In this document: in pieces, positions 46,000 through 54,963 of the stretch
Layout: each line of letters starts with the position of its first letter
Position numbering within the stretch: position 1 is the first letter of the stretch
The notes under the pieces: generated by a model
Told to the model about the DNA's origin: nothing
The model's input: only the letters and a program-made list of their open reading frames with translations
The model's database searches: none
Position numbers and translations under genes: made by a program
From: CAVSVP01 sp963731125
GTDB taxonomy: Bacteria; Pseudomonadota; Gammaproteobacteria; Competibacterales; Competibacteraceae
Direction: 5' to 3'
Length of the DNA stretch: 64,000 nucleotides
NCBI GenBank assembly: GCA_963731125.1
Contig: CAVSVP010000009.1
Location: 372,001-436,000 of the forward strand

Positions 46000-47454
46000 C
46001 CGCAGTGCTTAACAATACCCTCGCCAATTTACCGTAGCTCAGGCCCTTACAAGTGGTTGATTAATGCGCCCAAGCTGAGCGACCTGAGAGGCGATGGAGT
46101 CCATAGAAATCGGCTGAGGCATTTGCGGAAGGTATTTTAGGATTTCACGAGCATATTTCCAGCCTCGAAACAGGGCCTTGAGATCAAGGACGCTAAAGGC
46201 CGGACAGTGTTCGCGCAGGGGGCGGATCAGTACCTGCGAGAGCGAGACCATGAACAGGGCCAAGTTGGCGCTGTTGTAGACCGGGGTCTGTTTGACCGCC
46301 ATAAAGTCTTCCAGCCCCCAATATTGCTTCGCGTCGCGGAACTGAAATTCCAGTTGGAAGCGTACGCGATAGAAGGTGATCATTCGCTCGTAGTCCAAGC
46401 TCAGATCGCTGCTGAATAAGATGACATGAGCACGGGCTTGGGTGCGTTGGTTGATTTTGACGAGGATCACGACATTGAGCCGATCGGGAAACAACTTGTG
46501 CCAGACGGGCAGTTGATAGATCAGGGTGCGGATGTGATCGCGGACCGAGTCCTGCTTCAAGTGCCGCTCGGGCAGTTGTTCATAGTTGAGTTTATCGCCG
46601 TACTTGCGGCGCGGCCCCCGCCCTGAGTACGCTCCCCTATAGGGTTCATACAGGGCAGCGTTGTGCTGGAGCTTGCAGATCATTTCCAAGCCGGTTTGGC
46701 GCACCATCTGAAGCGCTGCATGATGACCAAACGCCCCATCGAAGACGAAGTAGCGCAGCTTGATCTGCTGGCCCAACAGGGCCAATACTGGGCGGATAAT
46801 GCCTTGTACCAACACCAGATAAGGCGATAGCACGACCTCCCGGCGATTGCGATTACGACTGCCTTTCGGGCGCCCCTTTGGCTTGGCCGGTGTGGCGTTG
46901 GTGCGATGGCTGGCCTTCGCCTTGTTGCCCGTTTTCTGGCCCTTGGGACTACTGTCGGCTGGCCCCTTGAGGATCGGTTCCAGACGTACCGTATGCGAAC
47001 AGCCTCGGTTCACGTTGATCAGCGACAGGTTCAGAAAACACAGCCCCGGCACCGTCTTACCATACAACGAACTGAAAAAACGACCCAGACCATAGGTTTG
47101 TTTGCCCGATTTGGTGACCACCACCTCATCGCCCGCCAGCAGCCACTCCGTGTCCTCGCCCAGCAGATGCGTGCGGATCAACCACCAATGCACCTGCGCC
47201 CAGTCAATCGTCGTGGTGAAAAACCGTTGGATTGTCCGGTAGCTGCCACCGCGCTCCGCCCAACGTGATACCCCCAGCATCGTCACCCGACCCGTGACCG
47301 CTAACAAGCCTTCTACGATTCGCGCCAAACGACGCACACTTGTTTTATCCAGTGTCTGGTTTAGGCAACTCAAAATCAGCATAATGTCATGCATGGGCGG
47401 CGCGCCTCTGAAGTGGTAGGTTTTAGTTCGCTACTACTTACCTTACCACTGCGG
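46000..47454 (-). mobile_element. IS4-superfamily element inside the IS630-type element
   Basis: Bounds are tentative. CCGCAGTG at 46000-46007 and its inverse CACTGCGG at 47447-47454 bracket the transposase and may be the terminal repeats; no direct duplication is obvious. Confidence 0.45.
46039..47394 (-). CDS. DDE transposase (IS4 superfamily)
   Basis: An intact 451 aa frame. First catalytic Asp in LLAGDEVVVTKSGKQTYGLG, second in YFVFDGAFGHHAAL, Glu in YRVRFQLEFQFRDAKQYWGL (the usual YREK-like region). A basic linker (KPKGRPKGSRNRNRREVV) lies between the first two acidic motifs. Specific family within the superfamily is not certain. No disabling change is visible. Confidence 0.83.
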   Translation of the reverse strand: MHDIMLILSCLNQTLDKTSVRRLARIVEGLLAVTGRVTMLGVSRWAERGGSYRTIQRFFTTTIDWAQVHWWLIRTHLLGEDTEWLLAGDEVVVTKSGKQTYGLGRFFSSLYGKTVPGLCFLNLSLINVNRGCSHTVRLEPILKGPADSSPKGQKTGNKAKASHRTNATPAKPKGRPKGSRNRNRREVVLSPYLVLVQGIIRPVLALLGQQIKLRYFVFDGAFGHHAALQMVRQTGLEMICKLQHNAALYEPYRGAYSGRGPRRKYGDKLNYEQLPERHLKQDSVRDHIRTLIYQLPVWHKLFPDRLNVVILVKINQRTQARAHVILFSSDLSLDYERMITFYRVRFQLEFQFRDAKQYWGLEDFMAVKQTPVYNSANLALFMVSLSQVLIRPLREHCPAFSVLDLKALFRGWKYAREILKYLPQMPQPISMDSIASQVAQLGRINQPLVRA

Positions 47455-48154
47455 CCTGCCGCCCTCCTGTATTTTGGCGAAGGTATTGCTTAAGCCACCC
47501 TTTTATATCGGTTTCTGTCACGGCATCTAACGCATTTCTTATTTCACCCTCGAGGGCATCTCTGGTGCGTGCCGCCGAGCCCCGAAGAAAGGCTTTCACC
47601 TTCGACCAAAAGAGTTCAATGGGTGAGAAATCCGGTGAATAGGGGGGCAAAAAGTGTAACTCAGCCTGCTGCGCTTCCATCGCTTCTTGAATCCCCTCGA
47701 CTTTGTGACTGCTCAGATTATCCAGCCACACTGGATCGCCCGGCTGTAAGGTGGGAACCAGCAACTGCTGGATAAAGCGGGTAAAGGCATTCCCGTTGAT
47801 GGGGCCGTCGAGTTCCATGATCGCACGCACTTCCGTTACTCCTAACGCACTCACCAACGTCAGATTCGGTCCCGGGTTTACCGGTTTGTCGGCATGGGCA
47901 CGACAACCGCTCGGGGCCCGACCATAGCGGCGTGCCATGCCGAGGTTGACGCCCGCTTCATCAATGAAAATCAAGCGCGTCGGGTCCATCTCGGCTTGCT
48001 CTTGTTGAAACCGCTGGCGTGCCGGTTCGATCTCCTCATCGGCCTCGCGCTCACTGGCATGGTAGCTTAACTTCTTGCGCGTGATCCCGCGCCGGCGCAA
48101 GCTCAAGCCAATCGTCGCGTCGCTCACCACCACCCCCTCTTCGCCTTCAGCCAC
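47438..48154 (-). CDS. IS630-family transposase, DDE part (OrfB)
   Basis: 238 aa catalytic part: RLIFIDEAGVNLGMARRYGR (first Asp), PVWLDNLSSHKV (second) and YSPDFSPIELFWSKVKAFLR (Glu). It overlaps OrfA by 31 bp in another frame. The junction GCGAAGAGGGGGTGG, with a run of five G, allows a ribosomal slip that would fuse them (SELNQWLKA to EEGVVVSDATIG), as in other two-ORF IS630 elements. The extreme C-terminus may be replaced by the IS4-superfamily element's end. Confidence 0.85.
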   Translation of the reverse strand: MAEGEEGVVVSDATIGLSLRRRGITRKKLSYHASEREADEEIEPARQRFQQEQAEMDPTRLIFIDEAGVNLGMARRYGRAPSGCRAHADKPVNPGPNLTLVSALGVTEVRAIMELDGPINGNAFTRFIQQLLVPTLQPGDPVWLDNLSSHKVEGIQEAMEAQQAELHFLPPYSPDFSPIELFWSKVKAFLRGSAARTRDALEGEIRNALDAVTETDIKGWLKQYLRQNTGGRQAAVVR

Positions 48155-48423
48155 TGATTCAATTCCGACAGCGTCGCGTCTGCGTGCTCCTCCACTAACT
48201 GTTTGAGTACCGCTTCATCCGATTCCCTCAGTTTGCGTCGTTGCCCGCCCCCATGCGCTTTCGGATCCACCCGTCGGGTCTGCTGATAGCGCTTCAGCAA
48301 CCGCCAGACAAAATCCAAACTCACGGAAAAACGCGCCGCTACGCTACGCATCGAACCCTCCCCCTTGGGGTAGGCATCCACGACTTTTTGACGCAGATCA
48401 TTAGAATAGGGCCTCATTCTCAT
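48124..48423 (-). CDS. IS630-family transposase, DNA-binding part (OrfA)
   Basis: 99 aa with paired helix-turn-helix regions (YSNDLRQKVVDAYPKGEGSM, AARFSVSLDFVWRLLKRYQQ). Translated alone it would bind the IS ends; with OrfB by frameshift it would give a full transposase of about 330 aa. Confidence 0.83.
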   Translation of the reverse strand: MRMRPYSNDLRQKVVDAYPKGEGSMRSVAARFSVSLDFVWRLLKRYQQTRRVDPKAHGGGQRRKLRESDEAVLKQLVEEHADATLSELNQWLKAKRGWW

Positions 48424-48497
48424 TACTCCTTCACAGTTTGTCTCTATCCTATTTATTTATGGGCCCCTTGTAATGAATTCAACTAATTACCGCTATA

Positions 48498-49949
48498 GGT
48501 AACAGCTTGGCTATTCTTCGACCCGATGGAACTTGGAATCTGGCGCTGACTTCCCACGATCCGGGCCAATTCAATTATGATGAATTTGGTGCTAGAGAAA
48601 TAGTACACATGCGCAAGGACGGTACGCACTTACTCGTGTTACTTAACTGCACCCTCGTTCAGGATGAGACCGGTGCCGCATCCTTCCTATCAGTGACCGC
48701 AACGGATATCACCAAACTAAAACTCCTGCAAGCGCAACTGCAAAAAGCTCAGAAAATGGAGGCTGTCGGTCAATTAGCTGGGGGTATTGCCCATGATTTT
48801 AATAACCTGCTCACAGTCATCATTAACCGGGCAGATTTTATCCAGGAGGCACTACCTCCATTTCCCATCTATCACGATGATATCAAAGAAATTATCGATG
48901 CCAGCATGCGTGGCGCGACACTGATCCGCCAGCTACTGGCCTTTTCTCGTCGTCAGCATTTAGCTATTGAACAACTTGACATCAATAACACCATTCGGGG
49001 CATAGAAACCATCTTGCGACGATTGATCGGCGAGGATATTCAATTGAATATGCAGCTGACCTCAACGCCCTGTACGGTAATGGCGGATGCCGGCCAGTTG
49101 GAACAGGTAATTCTAAATCTTGCTGTTAATGCCAGAGATGCAATGCCGAAAGGAGGTATTCTGACTATTGAAACCCGCCATATAAACGTCAATTCAGAGG
49201 ATTTTCACGCAGCAGCGGAACTTGAAAATCCTCCACCCGGCCATTATCTGGTCATATCCATTGCCGATACCGGCCTTGGTATCGATAAAACAACCCAAGC
49301 GCAAATATTCGAACCGTTTTTTACCACTAAAGATGTCGGCAAAGGGACCGGATTAGGGCTTTCAATGGTCTACGGAATAGTCAAACAGCATAAAGGTTTT
49401 ATTCGAGTCTACAGTGAGCCCGACAAGGGAACTGCCTTTCATATTCTTCTCCCTGCGCGGGATAATTTACCCGGCACTGAAAAGGGGATAAATCAATCCG
49501 CTGGATTACTTCGCGGTCGCGAGACGATTTTATTGGCTGAAGATGATCAAGCCGTACGCCGCGTTTCGGCCAAGATGCTCAATGACCTTGGCTATCGAGT
49601 ATTGGAAGCAGACAATGGGGAAGAGGCGTTGAAGCATTTGCAATGTTATGGGGATACCATCGCTTTATTATTAACCGATGTGGTGCTGCCAGAACTGGAC
49701 GGCAAACAATTAGCAGAACAGGCTGCCCACTTGCAGCCCGGGATCAAGATTATATTTACCTCCGGCTATCCAGAAGCCCATCTCAAATTGCGTTACACTT
49801 GGGTGATGGATCATATCCTGTTGCAAAAACCTTTTATGCTATCCGAATTGGCAACCAGTGTTCGTAAGATGCTCGATAGTTACACGACTGACAATGCCCA
49901 GGCTAATACCGTGGACAATCAGCGGTGCAAAATTTTCCCTTCGGAATAA
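48498..49949 (+). pseudogene. CheB-CheR-PAS-kinase fusion: PAS-HisKA-HATPase-receiver part
   Basis: 3' portion of the broken fusion. The PAS domain (NSLAILRPDGTWNL to TATDITKLKLLQ) is followed by HisKA (AVGQLAGGIAHDFNNLLTVI), HATPase (NLAVNARDAMPKGG, IADTGLGIDKT, FEPFFTTKDVGKGTGLGLSM) and a receiver (TILLAEDDQAVRRVS, LLLTDVVLPELDG, LLQKPFM). It is clearly paralogous to the kinase ending at 44378. Without its CheB-CheR front and native start it is probably not made, although TTG at 48507 is a possible start. Ends two bases before convergent purA. Confidence 0.83.
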
Positions 49950-49950
49950 A

Positions 49951-51243
49951 TCAGGAAAAAGGATCGTTTAGTATCATGGTATCAGCTCGATCCGGACCGG
50001 TGGAGATAATGGCGATAGGAGTTTCCGTGATCGACTCGATGCGCTTAAGATAATTCTGGGCATTGACTGGCAAGTCTTGGTAACGACGCAGGCCTACAGT
50101 GGACTCTTGCCAGCCCGGCATTTCCTCGTACACAGGCTCACAGGTTGCAAAGGCTTCAGCCCCTACCGGCGGAGCGGATAATTCAACACTACCACTGCGA
50201 TAACCAACGCAAAGCCGAATGCTATCTAGACCATCCAGAACATCCAGTTTGGTTACGCATAACCCGGTAACACTATTATTTTGGATAGAACGGCGTAACG
50301 CGACGGCATCAAACCAGCCACAGCGGCGTGCCCGACCAGTCGTAGCACCAAACTCGTGACCCCGGCTCGCCAGATAAGTCCCCTTTTCATCAAGGAGCTC
50401 GGTAGGAAAAGGACCCGCACCTACCCGAGTGGTATAAGCTTTGGTAATACCCAGCACATAGTCCAGATATCGTGGCCCTATTCCGGTACCGGTGGAAACT
50501 CCGCCAGCCGTGGTATTAGACGAAGTAACATAAGGATAAGTACCGTGATCAACGTCTAGCAGGGTGCCTTGGGCACCTTCAAAGAGAACATTATTTCCAC
50601 ACCGGTAGTGCTGATACAATATTTCGGCCACATCTGCCATTAGTGGACGTAGTCGTTCTCCCATCGCCAGAGTCTCATCCAGCACCTTCTGAAAGTCGAT
50701 GGGATCTGCCTGGAAGTAATGTTGTAAAACAAAATTGTGAAAGTCTAGAACTTCACCTAATTTGGCAGCAAAACGTTCGCGGTGCCATAAATCTCCAAAT
50801 CGTAGCGCTCTGCGCGAAACCTTGTCTTCATAGGCCGGACCAATACCACGCCCAGTAGTACCGATAGCGCGCGCGCCGCGAGCCTTTTCTCTGGCCAGAT
50901 CCAGAGTCACGTGATAAGGCAAGATCAGAGGACAAGCCTCGCTAATTTTCAGTCGCTCCCAAACCGCTACTTGTTTTTGCTCAAGCATGGCGATTTCTGT
51001 CAGCAAAGCTTCTGGAGAAAGCACCACACCGTTGCCTATCAGGCACTGTACGCCCTCGTGTAAAATCCCAGAGGGAATTAAGTGCAAAACCGTCTTATGA
51101 CCATTGATAACCAACGTATGACCAGCATTATGCCCTCCCTGAAAACGAACTACTGCAGTGGCGCGCTCAGTCAATAAGTCGACTACCTTCCCCTTGCCCT
51201 CATCGCCCCATTGAGTACCAATTACGACAACATTCTTACCCAT
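49951..51243 (-). CDS. purA: Adenylosuccinate synthetase
   Basis: 430 aa GTP-dependent enzyme: IMP plus aspartate to adenylosuccinate (AMP synthesis). Signature GTQWGDEGKGKVVDLLTERA at the N-terminus, QGGHNAGHTLV, GTTGRGIGPAYEDK, FEGAQGTLLDVDHGTYPYVT and GTGIGPRYLDYVLGITKAY. Standard length. Last gene of the conserved hflK-hflC-hisZ-purA series on the minus strand. Confidence 0.97.
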   Translation of the reverse strand: MGKNVVVIGTQWGDEGKGKVVDLLTERATAVVRFQGGHNAGHTLVINGHKTVLHLIPSGILHEGVQCLIGNGVVLSPEALLTEIAMLEQKQVAVWERLKISEACPLILPYHVTLDLAREKARGARAIGTTGRGIGPAYEDKVSRRALRFGDLWHRERFAAKLGEVLDFHNFVLQHYFQADPIDFQKVLDETLAMGERLRPLMADVAEILYQHYRCGNNVLFEGAQGTLLDVDHGTYPYVTSSNTTAGGVSTGTGIGPRYLDYVLGITKAYTTRVGAGPFPTELLDEKGTYLASRGHEFGATTGRARRCGWFDAVALRRSIQNNSVTGLCVTKLDVLDGLDSIRLCVGYRSGSVELSAPPVGAEAFATCEPVYEEMPGWQESTVGLRRYQDLPVNAQNYLKRIESITETPIAIISTGPDRADTMILNDPFS

Positions 51244-51357
51244 TTTTGTTTTCTATCTGTTTTAGAATGCCTTTGAAGCCGTTACGATTAACGGTCCGTT
51301 GATTACGTATTTACGAACAGTCTAGGCGTTAAGGTTTTCGTCTTTTTCTGACTTCGC

Positions 51358-52539
51358 TTATATCGGAACTATCACCCATGTTCCTTCTTGCCTTATCAGC
51401 AGGCGATCACAACCTAAAGCCCGCGGTTCTACATCTACACCTGGCAGGGCACAAATGACCCGTTCCCCATGCCTGCGTAACTCTCTCACCCGGCTTTTGA
51501 GTGCAGGATCATCGCTTTGTGGCGCATAAATCGTTCTCGGTGTTTCCGCAGGCAAGTTGCTTAACGCCAACAACGTTCTGAGATCGGCGCTAAAACCAGT
51601 AGCGGGTCGTGCTCGCCCGAACACTCGACCAATATTATCGTAGCGACCACCTCTGGCTATTTCTTGACCTCGTTCCGGCACATAAGCAGCGAATACCACC
51701 CCGGTGTGGTAATGGTAACCCCGTAGTTCAGCAAGATCGAAAGTAATTGCTAAATCTGACAGCTGACCTCGAATAGCATTTAATAGCTGATGCAGGGTCT
51801 CTGTGGCGTGGTGCACTTCATCACCAGCAGCACTCAGCCGTCGCTGTGCGGTTATTAATACCTCTTCCCCACCATTGAGTTCAACCAAGGCTAGAAACAT
51901 ATCCTGCAACACGCTAGGCAAGGCATACTCTTCCAGTCGTTCCTGAAGCTCAGGTAACGCCTTGCGCTGCAGAGCTTCGAACAACACTCCTTCCTGCTCT
52001 TGATCGAGCCCGGCCTGCCGCACTAGGCTTCGAAAGATGGCCACGTGCCCTAGATCCAGATGAATAGCAGAAATTTGTGCTACAGTCAGCGTCTCCAGCA
52101 GAAGTGACAATACCTCTAGGTCACTTTCATAGCCAAGATGGCCATACAACTCAACGCCAATTTGGAAAGGACTTCGAGAACCCCCAAAACCATCGCTGCG
52201 GGTGCGTAGCACGGTCCCCATATAACAGAGTCGGTTTGGGACGTCGCAGGCTAAATGATGAGCATCGATGCGGGCCACCTGGGGTGTCATATCAGCTCGT
52301 ACTCCCATCATCCGGCCACTAAGCTGGTCGGTAAGCTTGAAAGTTTGTAAATTTAAATCGTTGCCAGTGCCTGTAAGAAGGGATTCAAGAAATTCGATAA
52401 GCGGCGGAATGACGAGCTCATACCCCCAAGCGTCATAAAGATTCAGTAAGTCGCGACGCAGACACTCTAGACGGCGCGTCGCGGGGGGGAGTATTTCTTC
52501 GATTCCTTGAGGAAGAAGCCAACGATCTTCAATCGTCAT
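51358..52539 (-). CDS. hisZ: ATP phosphoribosyltransferase regulatory subunit HisZ
   Basis: 393 aa HisRS-like protein without tRNA charging that regulates short-form HisG in histidine synthesis. Start ATG 52539 (MTIEDRWLLPQGIEEILPPA). Landmarks are GYELVIPPLIEFLESLLTG, RADMTPQVARIDAHHL, GVELYGHLGYESDLEVL, and a C-terminal ARGGRYDNIGRVFGRARPAT. Its location between hflC/DUF2065 and purA is the usual one and supports HisZ rather than HisS. Confidence 0.93.
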   Translation of the reverse strand: MTIEDRWLLPQGIEEILPPATRRLECLRRDLLNLYDAWGYELVIPPLIEFLESLLTGTGNDLNLQTFKLTDQLSGRMMGVRADMTPQVARIDAHHLACDVPNRLCYMGTVLRTRSDGFGGSRSPFQIGVELYGHLGYESDLEVLSLLLETLTVAQISAIHLDLGHVAIFRSLVRQAGLDQEQEGVLFEALQRKALPELQERLEEYALPSVLQDMFLALVELNGGEEVLITAQRRLSAAGDEVHHATETLHQLLNAIRGQLSDLAITFDLAELRGYHYHTGVVFAAYVPERGQEIARGGRYDNIGRVFGRARPATGFSADLRTLLALSNLPAETPRTIYAPQSDDPALKSRVRELRRHGERVICALPGVDVEPRALGCDRLLIRQEGTWVIVPI

Positions 52540-52557
52540 AAGCACCTGGTCGTTAGT

Positions 52558-52746
52558 CTATCCACGAATAAAATACAGCAGAATTAAACCAATCAACATG
52601 CTAATTACCCCTCCCAAGCGAAGCACCCGATCCTCCGCCTGCAGGATCTGAGACAACACCTCACGAACTCCGCGAGGATTCAGAAACGGCAGAATACCCT
52701 CTAGTACTAACATCAACCCTAAGGCAGCCAATAGATCGTGCCACAT
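52558..52746 (-). CDS. DUF2065 family small membrane protein
   Basis: 62 aa with two hydrophobic segments (LLAALGLMLVLEGILPFL and VISMLIGLILLYFI). Pattern MWHDLL...LEGILPFLNPRGVRE matches DUF2065/YjeT, a family regularly located between hflC and hisZ or purA. Function unknown. The start ATG at 52746 is preferred over an upstream frame extension. Confidence 0.85.
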   Translation of the reverse strand: MWHDLLAALGLMLVLEGILPFLNPRGVREVLSQILQAEDRVLRLGGVISMLIGLILLYFIRG

Positions 52747-52820
52747 TATCTTATCCAAAAAAAATCCGGATAGAGTCACGCCTCCACCCGGGCTCAGTCT
52801 GTGCGTTGTCCGGAAAAAAA

Positions 52821-53729
52821 TTATTCCGATTTATTAAAATACTTAAAAAAATCAGAGTCTGGTTGTAACACCAGAATATCCGCTTTGGTAGCAAAACTGT
52901 TCCGGTAAGCATTTAAGCTGCGGTAAAAACGATAAAAGTCGGGCTCTTTACCGTAAGCTTGGGCATAAGTATCTGCGGCTCTGGCATCGCCTTCACCACG
53001 GGTTCGTTCTGCATCTCGATACGCCTCCGCAAGAAGCACGGTGCTCTGCCGGTCGGCATCAGCACGAATCCGTTCTGCCGCCTCGGCGCCCCGGGAGCGG
53101 AAATCTCTGGCAACACGCTCACGTTCAGCCCGCATGCGCCTAAATACCGAGTTGCTTACCTCAGCGGGCAGGTCGATGCGCTTAATACGTACATCTAACG
53201 CCTCAATGCCCAGCTGCTCAGCCTCGCGCACAGCAGCTGCAGAGATGATCTCCATAATCTGGTTACGATCACCGGATACCACCTCCTGTAGCGTACGTTT
53301 GCTGAACTCGCTGCGCAGCCCATCTTTAATGATCTGATCTAAGCGTAAGTTAGCTCGGGTGGGATCGCCACCCACCGCCGTATAGAAGCGTCTTACATCT
53401 TCAATACGCCACTTTACAAAGGAATCCACAATAACGTTTTTCTTTTCTGCGGTAAGAAAACGTTCCGGCTCGGTATCCAGGGTCTGCACCCGGCTATCAA
53501 ACTTACGAATATTGTTAATAAAGGGCCACTTGAAATGCAGACCGGGCTGATAGTCCGATGCTACAATTTCACCCAACCGAAAGCGAATAGCGGTTTGGGT
53601 TTCACTCACCGTGAACAGGCAAAAAATAACAAAAAACACAGTGAATACCGCCAGTCCGATCAAGACATTTCTGGTTAAAAAGCGTCCCGTTGTATCCCTG
53701 ATTTGTTCGATGGTTTCTCTTTTGAGCAT
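52821..53729 (-). CDS. hflC: FtsH protease modulator HflC
   Basis: 302 aa. One N-terminal transmembrane helix (VLIGLAVFTVFFVIFCLF) and a periplasmic SPFH/band-7 domain (RFRLGEIVASDYQPGLHFKWPF). The HflK-HflC complex modulates the FtsH protease at the inner membrane. C-terminal coiled region is rich in Arg/Ala/Glu. It starts 15 bp after hflK, so the pair is co-translated. Confidence 0.95.
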   Translation of the reverse strand: MLKRETIEQIRDTTGRFLTRNVLIGLAVFTVFFVIFCLFTVSETQTAIRFRLGEIVASDYQPGLHFKWPFINNIRKFDSRVQTLDTEPERFLTAEKKNVIVDSFVKWRIEDVRRFYTAVGGDPTRANLRLDQIIKDGLRSEFSKRTLQEVVSGDRNQIMEIISAAAVREAEQLGIEALDVRIKRIDLPAEVSNSVFRRMRAERERVARDFRSRGAEAAERIRADADRQSTVLLAEAYRDAERTRGEGDARAADTYAQAYGKEPDFYRFYRSLNAYRNSFATKADILVLQPDSDFFKYFNKSE

Positions 53730-53744
53730 AGGTGCTGATTACCT

Positions 53745-54947
53745 CTATCGGCGAACTTCACGGCTGCGACGAGTATCCCGGAATCGTGCCTCATCGCTCG
53801 CCTCCGCTGGCATTGCGGGCGTTTGATCAACTAGAGGAAGATTGGTTCGAGAGTCACTAGCACGCCCAGTCTGCTGAATCAGCTTATCAAGAGGCAAGTA
53901 AAATAAACTGTTGCCTCCCGGTACATCTACCATGACCTTGCTGGTATCAGACAGCACTGATTCCATTGTCTCGAGATAGAGCCGTTCGCGAGTTACCGCT
54001 GGCGCCTTCTGATATTCCGCTAACAGCTGTTCAAAACGGCTGGCTTCACCCTCTGCTCTGGCGATGACCTGCTCCTTATAGGCCTGGGATTCTTCGAGCC
54101 TTCGCGCTGCCTGACCCCGCGCCTTAGGAATAATCTCATTACGATAGGCTTCGGCTTCATTCTTCAACCGCTGCTCGTCCTCACGTGCCTTAATCGCATC
54201 GGCAAAAGCATCCTGAACATCTTCAGGCGGTTGCGCATCTTGAAGGTTTACATTGGTCAGTGCTAACCCAGTCCCATAGCGATCCAAAATCTCTTGGCCC
54301 AGTTCCTTGATATCGGCCACAAGCTCGCTACGTCCCTCCGTAAGCACAAAATCCATGGTGCTCTTACCAATGGTTTCGCGGGTAGCACTTTCAACAACCT
54401 GGCGCAGGGTAGCTTGCGGATCTACCACATTAAAAAGGTAATCACGCGGATTTTGAATCTGATACTGCACATTTAAGCGTATATCGACAATATTCTCATC
54501 CTGAGTCAACATCAAGGCTTCACGTGGGACGGGACGAGCGACCGGCTGGCGTCCGCCTGAACGATAGCCAACCTCTTCGGCACGCCGCTGTTCCACATCA
54601 ACAACTTCATGACTCTCGAAGGGAAACGGCAGGCGCCAATGGGGACCAGGCATTGTAGTATCCACATAACGGCCAAAACGCAATACCACGCCCCGCTTAC
54701 CTTCGTCAACAATATAAATGCCCGACAAAATCCAGCCAACGAGGACGATGCCAACGATTACCCAGATACCGGCAGAACCAGAGCGCGCAGGGCCACGTTT
54801 TCCTCCACCACTACCTTTACCTCCAAATAACCCTCCGAACTTATCGGATAGCTTGCGAATAACTTCATCCAAATCAGGTGGACCTTGGTCACGGCCTTGA
54901 CCACCCCATGGATCCCGGTTGCTACCTCCTGGTTCGTTCCAGGCCAT
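53745..54947 (-). CDS. hflK: FtsH protease modulator HflK
   Basis: 400 aa from ATG 54947 (MAWNEPGGSNRDPWGGQG), preceded by GGAGTGTGAC; the open frame extends upstream into hflX but this start is the family one. Gly-rich cytosolic N-terminus, one membrane helix (IWVIVGIVLVGWILSGIYIV), then an SPFH domain (VVLRFGRYVDTTMPGPHWRLP). Partner of HflC. The C-terminus (about 40 aa) is Arg/Ser-rich and variable. Confidence 0.95.
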   Translation of the reverse strand: MAWNEPGGSNRDPWGGQGRDQGPPDLDEVIRKLSDKFGGLFGGKGSGGGKRGPARSGSAGIWVIVGIVLVGWILSGIYIVDEGKRGVVLRFGRYVDTTMPGPHWRLPFPFESHEVVDVEQRRAEEVGYRSGGRQPVARPVPREALMLTQDENIVDIRLNVQYQIQNPRDYLFNVVDPQATLRQVVESATRETIGKSTMDFVLTEGRSELVADIKELGQEILDRYGTGLALTNVNLQDAQPPEDVQDAFADAIKAREDEQRLKNEAEAYRNEIIPKARGQAARRLEESQAYKEQVIARAEGEASRFEQLLAEYQKAPAVTRERLYLETMESVLSDTSKVMVDVPGGNSLFYLPLDKLIQQTGRASDSRTNLPLVDQTPAMPAEASDEARFRDTRRSREVRR

Positions 54948-54963
54948 GTCACACTCCAAGCGA

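Larger units (their letters stand above)
45969..48495 (-). mobile_element. IS630-family element (two-ORF type) inserted in the CheB-CheR-kinase gene
   Basis: Inverted ends TAGCGGTAATTA at 45969 and its complement ending 48495, flanked by TA. In-frame rejoining (FDN-I-GNSLAILRPDG) needs four shared bases (TATA) rather than two, so the exact duplication is ambiguous. The element carries a two-frame IS630 transposase and, near its left end, a second transposase element. Confidence 0.8.
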
